In this document: positions 33,906 to 41,533 of the stretch, piece after piece | How positions within the stretch are numbered: the stretch's first letter is position 1 | Layout of the letters: each line of letters opens with the position of its first letter | Source: Streptomyces sp. WZ-12 | GTDB taxonomy: Bacteria; Actinomycetota; Actinomycetes; Streptomycetales; Streptomycetaceae | DNA length: 64,000 nucleotides | Direction: 5' to 3' | NCBI RefSeq assembly: GCF_028898845.1 | Contig: NZ_CP118574.1 | Coordinates: 1,860,001 to 1,924,000 of the forward strand | The notes under the pieces: generated by a model | Databases searched by the model: none | The model's input: only the letters and a program-made list of their open reading frames with translations | Told to the model about the DNA's origin: nothing | Translations under genes and position numbers: made by a program

Positions 33906-34042
33906 GAAGCCGTCCCCGAGAGCCGCCGCACCCGCCGAGGCGCCCCCTCCCGTTCGCGAGCTTCTCTGCCTCTTCGCGAGCTCTGCTTCATACTGTGCCG
34001 ATCTCGGGGCTCGACGGCTTCGGGGATCTCCCTGAAGCCGTC
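33906..34042 (+). promoter_or_regulatory. Alternative-pairing leader (GAAGCCGTC / GACGGCTTC / GAAGCCGTC)
   Basis: One 9-base segment (GACGGCTTC, 34013-34021) can pair with an upstream copy of its complement (33906-33914, extendable with CCCCGAG/CTCGGGG) or a downstream copy (34034-34042). The two hairpins exclude each other. The element ends 54 bases before the DUF427 start. Confidence 0.45.
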
Positions 34043-34096
34043 CCGGATGCGACCCTGAGGTAGTAACCATCCGCTTCACGAACGGAGATCAGGGTT

Positions 34097-34426
34097 ATGT
34101 CCACAGAAGGTCACCGCATCGAGGTCAAGCCGGGCACCGAGCCCGTCCGGGTCGTGGTGAACGGGCAGGTGCTGGCCGAGAGCCGGCGACCGTTGCTGCT
34201 CTTCGAGACCGGCTATCCGGTGCGCTACTACCTGCCGCCGGAGGACGTCCGCACCGATCTGCTGACCCCGTCGTCGACGCACACGGTCTGCCCGTTCAAG
34301 GGCACCGCGTCCTACTGGTCACTCGAACAAGGCCCTGAGGACATCGCCTGGGCCTACCCCGAGCCGCACGCCCAGGTCGCCGAGATCAAGGACCATCTGT
34401 GCTTCTACGAGGTGCAGTTGGGATAG
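34097..34426 (+). CDS. DUF427 family protein
   Basis: A 109-aa single-domain protein with the DUF427 pattern: a beta-rich N-terminus (RVVVNGQVLAES), RYYLPPEDV, TVCPFKGTASYW, then IAWAYPEPH and a final KDHLCFYE. The cysteine in CPFKG is conserved in the family, whose biochemical role is unknown. ATG 34097 follows GGAG at a spacing of about nine bases. It is preceded by a long non-coding stretch with alternative hairpins that may regulate it. Confidence 0.88.
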   Translation: MSTEGHRIEVKPGTEPVRVVVNGQVLAESRRPLLLFETGYPVRYYLPPEDVRTDLLTPSSTHTVCPFKGTASYWSLEQGPEDIAWAYPEPHAQVAEIKDHLCFYEVQLG

Positions 34427-34605
34427 CGACGGTGACCGGCTCCGACGGCCAGATGGTCCGGCAGCCAGGCGGCGAGGCAGCCCTGCATGCATGCACGCAC
34501 GCGACCATGCGGGCAGTGGAGTCCCCGTGGCCGTCGGAGCCCCCGGCCTACTCGTCCCCGCCACCCCACCACGCCTCCGGCCCCTCGCCCGCGCACAATC
34601 GAAGG

Positions 34606-35157
34606 GTGAACACCTCCGAGAACCCCCGCCACTCCGCCCGTCCCGAGGAGGGCAGCGCCCCCGTGTCCCGTTCCCGTGATCGCGATGAGCAGGGCCGGGC
34701 CCGGAATGCCCGGCCGCGGGACGGGCTCGGGCGGCCGTTGCCCTACGGTGCGCCGGGGGTCGCCCGGCAGCCGGAGGGGGTGCCCCGCACACCGGACGAG
34801 GCGCTGGTCGAGGCGCAGCGGCTCCTGGATGCCGGGATGCCGTTCCATGCGCATGAGGTGCTGGAGGACGCCTGGAAGGCGGCTCCGGAGTCTGAGCGGG
34901 AACTGTGGCGGGGGCTGGCGCAGCTCGCGGTGGGGTTGACGCATGCGGCGCGGGGCAATGCCGCGGGCGGTGCGGCGCTGTTGGGGCGCGGGGCCGCGGC
35001 GCTGGAGCCGTATGCGGCGGCTCCGTACGGGATCGACGTCGCCGGGTTGTCGGCGTGGGCGCGGGAGTTGACCGGCCGGCTCGCCGCGTCCGCGGAGGAC
35101 GCGGCGGCCGGCCCGGTTTCGGCGGCCGAGGAGGCCCCGCGGTTGCGCGGCCGGTAG
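34606..35157 (+). CDS. DUF309 domain protein
   Basis: A 183-aa protein. The N-terminal 60 residues are charged and low complexity. The DUF309 helical domain follows (about 62-160: TPDEALVEAQRLLDAGMPFHAHEVLEDAWKAAP, then ERELWRGLAQLAVGLTHAARGN), with the conserved H-x-H-E-V-x-E-x-W core. The family is small and metal-site-like, with no assigned reaction. The GTG at 34606 lacks a ribosome site, but CACAAT lies six bases upstream, so a leaderless mRNA is likely. Longer in-frame extensions to 34399 overlap the end of the DUF427 gene and look non-coding. Confidence 0.8.
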   Translation: MNTSENPRHSARPEEGSAPVSRSRDRDEQGRARNARPRDGLGRPLPYGAPGVARQPEGVPRTPDEALVEAQRLLDAGMPFHAHEVLEDAWKAAPESERELWRGLAQLAVGLTHAARGNAAGGAALLGRGAAALEPYAAAPYGIDVAGLSAWARELTGRLAASAEDAAAGPVSAAEEAPRLRGR

Positions 35158-35224
35158 GCGGTCGCAGGTCGCCGGCCGGGGGCGGGCGGTCGGGGCTCGT
35201 TCTGGCGTTGGGGCGTGGCGGGCG

Positions 35225-36181
35225 TTAAGAGCCCTCGTCAGTGGGGCCGGTACGGCCGACCGGTTCGGCGTGCGTCACGCGGTTGAAGCCCCAGTCGAGC
35301 AGTGTGCTGGCCTCCTTGTAGACGCCGTTGAGCGCGCCGGATTGGGGGTTGAGCACGGTGGCGATGAGGGTGTGGCCGTTGCGGCGGGCGGCGGCGATGA
35401 GGGTGTTGCCGGCCTTGCTGGTGTAGCCGTTCTTGACGCCGATGATGCCGGGGTAGCGGGCCATGCCGTGCGAGCCGGCCAGCAGGCGGTTGGTGTTCTC
35501 GATCTGGACGGCGGCGCCGCCGGTGGCGGGGAACTTGGCGCGGACGGTGGAGCAGTAGCGGGCGAACTCCTCGTTGGCGAGGCCGGCGCGGGCGAAGACC
35601 GTGAGGTCGAAGGCGGAGGACACCTGGCCGGGGGCGTCGTAGCCGTCGGGGGACTTGACCGTGGTGTCGCGGGCGCCGAGCCGGTTCGCCGTTTGCTGCA
35701 TCTCGCGGGCGGTGGTCGACCAGCCGCCGTTCATGGCGGCGAGGACGTGCACCGCGTCGTTGCCGGAGCGCAGGAAGACGCCGCGCCAGAGGTCGGCGAC
35801 GGTGTAGCTGCTGCCCTGGTGGACGCCGACGACGCTGCTGCCGGCGCCGAGGCCGGACAGGTCGGCGGCGCTGACCTGGCGGACGCGGTTGGCGGAGAAC
35901 TTGGGCAGCACGGTGACGGCGAAGAGGGTCTTGAGGGTGCTGGCCGGGGCGAGTTTGCGGTGTGAGTTCTTGGAGGCCAGCACTCTGCCGGTGTCGGCGT
36001 CGGCGACCATCCAGGCTAGGGCGCTGAGGCCGCTGGGGGACTGCCGGGCGGGGGCCTCCGTCTGACGGCCCGTCGGTGCGGCGGGACGGGCGTCGGCCGG
36101 TATCGGGGTGAGGGTCATTCCGGCGGCGGCGATCAGTGCCAGCGCACCGGTCTTCTTGGAGACGAGCGCGTCAAATGCCAT
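35225..36181 (-). CDS. D-alanyl-D-alanine carboxypeptidase (peptidase S11, penicillin-binding protein)
   Basis: A 318-aa exported PBP5-type serine carboxypeptidase. Residues 1-32 form a signal peptide (ALALIAAAGMTLTPIPADA). Active-site motifs: SxxK as S81-TL-K84, SxN as S139-G-N141, and the third motif as K250-N-G252 where KTG is usual. The KNG variant occurs in a subset of actinobacterial S11 enzymes. It trims the terminal D-Ala from peptidoglycan stem peptides outside the membrane. There is no C-terminal anchor, so it may be soluble or wall-bound. It is monocistronic, in the same direction as the downstream region of DUF309 (tail to tail). Confidence 0.9.
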   Translation of the reverse strand: MAFDALVSKKTGALALIAAAGMTLTPIPADARPAAPTGRQTEAPARQSPSGLSALAWMVADADTGRVLASKNSHRKLAPASTLKTLFAVTVLPKFSANRVRQVSAADLSGLGAGSSVVGVHQGSSYTVADLWRGVFLRSGNDAVHVLAAMNGGWSTTAREMQQTANRLGARDTTVKSPDGYDAPGQVSSAFDLTVFARAGLANEEFARYCSTVRAKFPATGGAAVQIENTNRLLAGSHGMARYPGIIGVKNGYTSKAGNTLIAAARRNGHTLIATVLNPQSGALNGVYKEASTLLDWGFNRVTHAEPVGRTGPTDEGS

Positions 36182-36289
36182 GGGGTCACGCTAAGTAGGG
36201 CGGACGGAGGGCGCAGCACGGTTGCGCCAGACGGGCCACGGGGTGGTGGTGTGTTCGGCGTGTCGGGGGCGTGCGCGGGTGCAAAGAAA

Positions 36290-36329
36290 GACCCGCCCGG
36301 TGCGACGGGGGATGCACACCGGGCGGGTC
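36290..36329 (-). terminator. Terminator of the P450 gene
   Basis: Perfect 13-bp stem (GACCCGCCCGGTG / complement) with a 14-base loop. On the minus strand it is followed by TCTTTCTTTG, a T-rich tail typical of intrinsic termination. It lies about 60 bases past the P450 stop. Confidence 0.85.
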
Positions 36330-36388
36330 ACAGCCCTTTCTACCGCATGTCTGAACGGTTACGCATCAAAAAGATGTGCGCTCTTGGA

Positions 36389-37612
36389 TTACCAGGCCAC
36401 GGGCAGCGAAATCAGGCCACGTGCGCGGATCGTCCGGCGGTGGCGCACTTCGTCCCGGGGGATGTCGAGGCGCAGTCCGGGGAAGCGGCTGATGAGGGCG
36501 TCGATGGCGGTCTCGGCCTCCATGCGGGCGAGCGGGGCGCCGAGGCAGTAGTGGATGCCGTGGCCGAGGGCGAGGTGGCCGGTGGGGTCGCGGGTCGGGT
36601 CGAAGGCGTCGGGGGCGGGGAAGCGGGCCGGGTCGCGGTTGGCGGAGGCGAGGGAGAGCAGGACGCACTCGCCGGCGGGGATGCGGGCGCCGCCGATTTC
36701 GATGTCCTCGACGGGGAAGCGGCGGATGGCGAGGGCGGCGGGTCCGTCGTAGCGGAGGAACTCCTCTACGGTGGCGCTGAGTTCGGCTGGATTTCGGCGC
36801 AACGCCCCGAGCCTCTCGGGGTGGTCGAGGAGGGCGAGGGTGGCGTTGCCGATGAGTTGGACGGTGTTCTCGTAGCCGGCGAAGAGGATGAGGAAGGCGA
36901 GGGAGGTCAGTTCGTCCTCGGTGAGCCGGTCGGTGGCGGCGTCGCCGGGGGTGTGGTCGCGTACCGCGATCAGGTCGGAGAGCAGGTCGTCGCCGGGGGT
37001 GGCGCGCTTGGCGGCGATCAGGTCGGTGTAGAACTCCAGCATCGCGCCGACTGCTTCCTTCCTCGCGTGCGGGCGGCCGGGGTCGGGGGTGAGGAGCGCG
37101 TCCGACCAGGCCAGGAAGTCGCGCCGGTGTGCGGCGGGGATGCCGAGGAGGTCGCAGATGACGGTGATCGGGAGGGGGCCGGCGTAGTCGGTGACGAGTT
37201 CGGCGCGGCCGTTCGCGGCCATGGCGTCCAGCAGTTCGTCGGCGATGCGGCGGACCAGGGCGCGGAGGGCGTCGATGCGGCGCGGGGTGAATGCCTGGGC
37301 GACCAGGCGGCGGATCCGGGTGTGGTCCGGGGGGTCCATGTTGAGCAGGTTGGCGTCGAGGGCGGGCGGCAGGGTGAAGCCGCGGTAACTGCCGGGCGCG
37401 GCATGGCGCTTGTCGAGCGAGAGCCGGGGGTCGGCCAGGGCGCCGCGGACGTCGTCGTAGCGGGTGACCAGCCAGGCGGGCTGACCGTCGGTGCCGGTGA
37501 TGCGGTGCACCGGGCCGGCCTCGCGGAGGGCGGCGCAGGCGGCGTACGGGTCGTCCAGGAGGGGGGTGGTGTCGATCGGGGCGTCGGGGCCGGTCTCGGC
37601 GGTGTTCTGCAT
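36389..37612 (-). CDS. Cytochrome P450
   Basis: A 407-aa soluble bacterial P450. Motifs: I-helix FAGYENTVQLIGN (Asn where Thr is commoner next to the acid residue), the K-helix ExxR in VEEFLRYDG, and the heme-binding LGHGIHYCLGAPLAR with Cys356 as the axial thiolate (the first Phe of the usual FGxGxHxCxG is Leu). It is closest to the CYP105/107-like group. The start at 37612 has no Shine-Dalgarno; TAGGCT nine bases upstream suggests a leaderless mRNA. It lies 125 bases downstream of the MAB_1171c gene in the same direction, so it may belong to that signalling set. Confidence 0.9.
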   Translation of the reverse strand: MQNTAETGPDAPIDTTPLLDDPYAACAALREAGPVHRITGTDGQPAWLVTRYDDVRGALADPRLSLDKRHAAPGSYRGFTLPPALDANLLNMDPPDHTRIRRLVAQAFTPRRIDALRALVRRIADELLDAMAANGRAELVTDYAGPLPITVICDLLGIPAAHRRDFLAWSDALLTPDPGRPHARKEAVGAMLEFYTDLIAAKRATPGDDLLSDLIAVRDHTPGDAATDRLTEDELTSLAFLILFAGYENTVQLIGNATLALLDHPERLGALRRNPAELSATVEEFLRYDGPAALAIRRFPVEDIEIGGARIPAGECVLLSLASANRDPARFPAPDAFDPTRDPTGHLALGHGIHYCLGAPLARMEAETAIDALISRFPGLRLDIPRDEVRHRRTIRARGLISLPVAW

Positions 37613-37737
37613 GGCGTACGAGCCTAGATCAGCGCGGGTGGCTGCCGGGCGGCACCGGCCGGGTGGGGTCGGTGCCGCCGCGGGCGGGTCGGGAGGCCCG
37701 GACCCCCGTACCGGGCCACCCCGTCTGTGGGGTGTGG

Positions 37738-38958
37738 TCAGCGGCGCGGGGTGGCGCTGCGCTGGCGCAGTTCGACGAGCACGGTTTCGATGAGCGGGGA
37801 GCGGTAGACGTCGGCGACGAGCGCCAAGTGTTCGTATTCGGCGGCGAGTTCGGGGCGGTGGTGGGCGGTGGCGACCACCACGCTGTCGGCGCCGTGGACG
37901 GGGACGTGGCCGACCGCGCGGTTCTCCAGGCCGCGGCGCAGGGCGGCGGCCTCGGCGACGGCGGCCAGTTGCCGGTCGTCGAGGGAGACGGCGCGGGCGC
38001 GTTCGAGGACGATGTCGACGGCGTCGGACTCCACGTGGCGACGGATGCCGCGTTGGACGTCGCGGATCTCGGCCATTTGACGGTTGGCGCGCCATTCCAG
38101 GTCGGCGAAGGGCCAACGGCCGGACCACCGGCTTCCGTCCATGGTGACCTCGGGGGTCTGGGCGGTGACGGTGCGCCAGAGGGGTGTGAGGCGGCGCAGT
38201 CGGCGCCAGGCGGCGACGCGGGGGCCGGCGGCGGGCAGGCTGAAGCCGGTCAGGACGAGGAGCGCGGCGACCGAGGCGCTGAGGGGTGCGACGCCGTTGG
38301 AGAGCCAGTGGGCCGGATGTCCGGTCCATGACAGGCTGAAGCCGATGACCTTGCAGGCGCAGTAGACCAGGCCGAGCCAGCAGCCGGCGGCCAGCACCCG
38401 CAGCCCGCGGGCCAACCAGGAGGGCCCGAGCCGGGCGGCGTAGCGGGGGCAGAGGGTGCCCAGGCCGGCGAGGCTGGCGCCGAAGATGGCCAGGTACAGG
38501 ACCAGGAAGACCATCACGCCGGGGGCGTCGGTGTAGGCGGTGCTGAAGTCGCGGGGGTGTTCCACGGCATCGGGGCGGCCGACGGCGAAGCCGGTGACGG
38601 CCACCGCCCACAGGAGCGCCACCGCGCCGACCGTCCGGCGGGCCCTGGTCCGGGCGCCGGCCCGGGCCGCCCCGCCGTCGCCGGCCGTCCAGCGGAGCAG
38701 CAGCACCAGCGCCCCGGCGGCGAAGACCATGACGGAGGAGTACAGGAAGACCATGGCGAGGTTGGCGACGCCGACCAGATGGTCGAAGCCGCGGTAGAGG
38801 CTGGGTGCGGAGAAGAGGAAGACCGTGGCGACGCCGCCGGTCATCACGCAGGCCAGCCCCAGGTCGGTGTTGCTGCGGTCGCGGAACCAGGCGACGGCTT
38901 TGTACGCCACCAGGGCCCAGGCGGCGGCCCCGAAGCAGAGGTAGACGACGTCAAACAC
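37738..38958 (-). CDS. MAB_1171c family putative membrane transporter
   Basis: A 406-aa protein with about seven membrane helices in the first 250 residues (YLCFGAAAWALVAYKAVAWF, DLGLACVMTGGVATVFLFSAPSLY, MVFLYSSVMVFAAGALVLLLRW). A cytoplasmic C-terminal domain with conserved LTPLWRTVTAQTPEV and RRHVESDAV follows. It matches the actinobacterial family found beside XRE and HELSH-protease genes. The function is unknown; a membrane receptor or transporter is likely. The GTG at 38958 overlaps the protease-like stop by eight bases, with GGGGAGAG upstream, so the two are coupled. Confidence 0.85.
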   Translation of the reverse strand: MFDVVYLCFGAAAWALVAYKAVAWFRDRSNTDLGLACVMTGGVATVFLFSAPSLYRGFDHLVGVANLAMVFLYSSVMVFAAGALVLLLRWTAGDGGAARAGARTRARRTVGAVALLWAVAVTGFAVGRPDAVEHPRDFSTAYTDAPGVMVFLVLYLAIFGASLAGLGTLCPRYAARLGPSWLARGLRVLAAGCWLGLVYCACKVIGFSLSWTGHPAHWLSNGVAPLSASVAALLVLTGFSLPAAGPRVAAWRRLRRLTPLWRTVTAQTPEVTMDGSRWSGRWPFADLEWRANRQMAEIRDVQRGIRRHVESDAVDIVLERARAVSLDDRQLAAVAEAAALRRGLENRAVGHVPVHGADSVVVATAHHRPELAAEYEHLALVADVYRSPLIETVLVELRQRSATPRR

Positions 38959-39613
38959 GGCTCTCCCCTTCCCGCGCGGCGGCCTCCCGTTGGCGGCGGA
39001 TGTGTTGGAGCGCGGGACCGAGCGCGGCCGCGACCTCGGCGGCCGGCCCCTCCAGCGGGAGTTCCCGCTCGGCCGCGGAGGGCACCACGTGCTCCATCAG
39101 CAGCGTGCCGAGCACCTCGGTCTCCCGTTCGGTGGGGTTGTCGTAGCCGTGGTGGCGGGCGAAGCCCATCGTCAGACCCATCCGTCGCATCGCGGTGGCG
39201 ACGTCGACGGACGGGGTCCACAGCCGCAGCGCGTCCTCGGTGACGGCCGGGTCCTGGGCGTGGCCGAGGAGGAGGTGGCTGAGTTCGTGCAGCACGATGT
39301 GGGCCTGGTGCCAGGGGGAGGTCTTGAGTTCGTAGAAGACCCAGTAGCCGTCGTCGGTGGTGGCGGTCATTCCGGAGACCACCCCGCCCAGGCCCATCGG
39401 CACGAGGTGGACGGGGCGTTGGACGCGCGCGGCGACGATGTCGCAGATCCCCCGCAGGTCGGTGGAGGCGGGCAGGTGCAGCTCCTTGATGAGCTGCTTG
39501 CACCGCCTGCGCATCTGCCCCACTCGCATGCTCGTCCCGTCCTCGTGTCCGGCCCGCCGCCAGGTGGTGAAGATCCCGTCGCGCTCAGCGGTCGGTGTCG
39601 GGCCGTGCGGCAC
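38951..39613 (-). CDS. HELSH-motif metallopeptidase-like protein (ImmA/IrrE-like toxin-component family)
   Basis: A 220-aa protein with a zinc-protease helix HIVLHELSHLLLGH (HExxH), preceded by an antiparallel pair of strands (VHLVPMGLGGVVSGMTATTDDGYWVFYE). This is the fold of ImmA/IrrE peptidases, which cleave partner repressors. GTG 39613 is chosen because GGGAGGTGA lies just upstream; it overlaps the XRE gene by 29 bases. GTG 39622 and ATG 39529 are less likely. In phage-derived ImmA/ImmR systems the peptidase degrades the adjacent XRE repressor, so the pair here may work the same way (inference). Confidence 0.85.
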   Translation of the reverse strand: MPHGPTPTAERDGIFTTWRRAGHEDGTSMRVGQMRRRCKQLIKELHLPASTDLRGICDIVAARVQRPVHLVPMGLGGVVSGMTATTDDGYWVFYELKTSPWHQAHIVLHELSHLLLGHAQDPAVTEDALRLWTPSVDVATAMRRMGLTMGFARHHGYDNPTERETEVLGTLLMEHVVPSAAERELPLEGPAAEVAAALGPALQHIRRQREAAAREGESRV

Positions 39614-40049
39614 GCCGCTCACCTCCCTGCTCCGGCGGGCCGTCCGGCAGGTTCATCTGCCGGCGGAACTGGGAGATGATCGTCGTCAGGCTGTCCTGGA
39701 CTTCCGGGGGCAGCCCGACCGAGCGCAGCGCGATGGCGCGCACCCGTTGGTCCCGCATGGCGGCGAGGAACCGGACCTCCTCCTCCACCCGCGCGGCCTG
39801 CGGCTGCGAGAGGTCCCCCAGCAGATACCCGACGGGCACCGCGAAGAACTTCGCCAGCGCGCGCAGGAGTTCGGGGCTCGGGTTCGCCCGTCGTCCGTTG
39901 CGCAGCATCGACAGGTACTGCTCGGTGACCCTGACGCCGCCGTACTCCGCCGTCCCGCGGCCGATCTCCTCGGCCACGTGGGCGTTGGTGTACGGGGCGC
40001 CCGGCGGGTGCATGTGCGCGAAAAGGTGGTTGAGCCGTTCCGCGAGCAC
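39585..40049 (-). CDS. XRE-family transcriptional regulator
   Basis: A 154-aa regulator from the GTG at 40049, which has GGGAGGGGAG directly upstream (an ATG at 40091 would add 14 residues). It has a helix-turn-helix in the first 90 residues (LAERLNHLFAHMHPPGAPYTNAHVAEEIG, VTEQYLSMLRNGRRANPSPELLRALAKFFAVPVGYLL) and a C-terminal helical tail (VRAIALRSVGLPPEVQDSL). The family regularly precedes a HELSH protease-like gene in Streptomyces. It overlaps that gene here, so they are co-translated. It probably represses its own operon until the peptidase acts. Confidence 0.85.
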   Translation of the reverse strand: MLAERLNHLFAHMHPPGAPYTNAHVAEEIGRGTAEYGGVRVTEQYLSMLRNGRRANPSPELLRALAKFFAVPVGYLLGDLSQPQAARVEEEVRFLAAMRDQRVRAIALRSVGLPPEVQDSLTTIISQFRRQMNLPDGPPEQGGERRAARPDTDR

Positions 40050-40364
40050 GCTCCCCTCCCCCTTGGACCGGTTGTCCCCTCCCACGGCCATCCCCCCGTC
40101 CGTCCGGCCGGCCCAACGAGCAGTTAAGGCCGCCGAAGCCACCTCCCCATCCTGTCACGCCGGGAACGCGGCGCACCAGTCCACATACGGACAGTGAGGA
40201 ACGCCGGACTTAACCGGGAGTTGAGTGATGAGGCAACGACACTGCGTCGACCTGGGCGGGGCGTACGGCGGGGCGGGGCGGGGCGGCGACCCGGGCCTTC
40301 TGGCGGGCGCGGCAACGGCGTTGGGACGACGGCGGGCGGGGGCCGGGGCCAGGAGAACGCGAAA

Positions 40365-40394
40365 AGACCGTGTCGGATATTTCCGACACGGTCT
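40365..40394 (-). terminator. Terminator of tRNA-Pro
   Basis: Perfect 13-bp stem (AGACCGTGTCGGA and complement) with a 4-base loop, followed on the minus strand by TTTTCGCG. It lies about 20 bases beyond the tRNA 3' end. Confidence 0.9.
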
Positions 40395-40414
40395 CCAACT
40401 CACGTTTCCGTAAG

Positions 40415-40488
<74 letters not shown>

Positions 40489-40619
40489 ATGCTCACCACC
40501 CCGGGGCTCCCGGAGCGGGCGTGCGACACAACAATACCGCACTTCAGAGGGTGACTGTCGCCATCTCCCGGCCGATGGGGGCGGGGCGGTCGGCACCGGC
40601 GGTCGCCCCGCGGGCGGCC

Positions 40620-40650
40620 TTGACCTCAAGCCGGCTTGAGGTTGCAAGGT
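40620..40650 (+). promoter_or_regulatory. SoxR-box-like palindrome within the transketolase promoter
   Basis: A perfect 20-bp palindrome (40623-40642) contains CCTCAAG-CCGG-CTTGAGG, matching the half-sites of SoxR boxes. It sits in a 19-bp spacer between TTGACC (40620-40625) and CAAGGT (40645-40650), the long spacing typical of MerR-family activation. The -10 ends seven bases before the ATG at 40658. Confidence 0.75.
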
Positions 40651-40657
40651 CGGTGGC

Positions 40658-41416
40658 ATGACGCACACGGCGACACAACCGGCCCTGGACGCCCCGCTGC
40701 ACGACGCCCGTGGATTCGATGAACTGCCCCGCCTGATGGGGCTGATGACCGGCGACGAGAAGCACGGACCCGCGGCCACCTCCCCCCTCGACGCCCTCTG
40801 GGTCCTCTACGACCGGGTGCTGCGGGTCTCCCCCGCCACCGCCGACGACCCCGACCGGGACCGCTTCCTGCCCTCCAAGGGCCACGGCCCGATGGCCTAC
40901 TACGCGGTGCTGGCCGCCAAGGGCTTCTTCCCCGCCGACTGGCTGCCGGACTTCGGCGCGTACCACTCGCCGCTCGGTCACCACCCGGACCGGGTGCTGG
41001 TGCCCAGCGTCGAGATCGGCAGCGGATCGCTGGGGCACGGGCTGCCGCTGGCCGTCGGCACCGCGCTGGGGCTGCGCGCCCAGGGCCGCACCGGGCCGGC
41101 GGTGTGGGTGCCGCTCGGGGACGCCGAACTCGACGAGGGCAGCAACCACGAGGCGCTCGCCTACGCGGGCGCGGCCGGCCTGGACCGGCTGCACGCCCTG
41201 GTCGTCGACAACTCCTCGGCCGCGCACGGCTGGCGGGGCGGGATCGCCTCCCGCTTCGGGGCCGTGGGCTGGTCCGCGGCGACCGTGGACGGCCGCGACC
41301 ACGAGGTGCTGCACGCGGCGTACCGCGCCCCGCACCCGGGCCGGCCGCACGCGGTGGTCGCCCGCGTCGAACCGAAGAACGCCACCGCCCCCGCGCGGCC
41401 CCGGCGGGCGGCCTGA
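40658..41416 (+). CDS. Transketolase, N-terminal (thiamine-diphosphate-binding) subunit
   Basis: A 252-aa split transketolase half: DRFLPSKGHGPMAYYAVLAAKGFF, EIGSGSLGHGLPLAVGTALGLR and GDAELDEGSNHEA (GDG-type Mg/ThDP motif with Ala for Gly, as in several split enzymes). It pairs with the C-terminal half at 41534. Two-subunit transketolases can serve sugar-phosphate metabolism or transfer ketol units in secondary metabolism. The ATG at 40658 lacks a ribosome site and lies just downstream of a MerR-type promoter, so the message is probably leaderless. The DNA carries a SoxR-box-like palindrome, hinting at redox or quinone control. Confidence 0.9.
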   Translation: MTHTATQPALDAPLHDARGFDELPRLMGLMTGDEKHGPAATSPLDALWVLYDRVLRVSPATADDPDRDRFLPSKGHGPMAYYAVLAAKGFFPADWLPDFGAYHSPLGHHPDRVLVPSVEIGSGSLGHGLPLAVGTALGLRAQGRTGPAVWVPLGDAELDEGSNHEALAYAGAAGLDRLHALVVDNSSAAHGWRGGIASRFGAVGWSAATVDGRDHEVLHAAYRAPHPGRPHAVVARVEPKNATAPARPRRAA

Positions 41417-41533
41417 GCGTCCCGCGTCGCACCACCGAGGACGTCCGACGTCCCCCCTCCCCATGACGACCGGCGACTGACGACCGGCGACTGACACCTC
41501 ACGGCCAACGGCCCTGATGCGAGAGGACTTTGA

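Larger units (their letters stand above)
33596..34096. other. Intergenic region between the carnitine operon and DUF427 gene
   Basis: About 500 bases. It holds the operon terminator (33743-33774), a stretch with repeated TTCACGTCCAGAT (about 33846 and 33869), and the alternative hairpins described at 33906-34042. A frame at 33769-34035 is His/Thr/Pro-rich without a ribosome site and is not called as a gene. Confidence 0.5.

Noticed and set aside
33769..34035. An 88-codon frame between the carnitine operon and DUF427
   Set aside because: His/Thr/Pro-rich, no ribosome site, and it overlaps the terminator and alternative hairpins.
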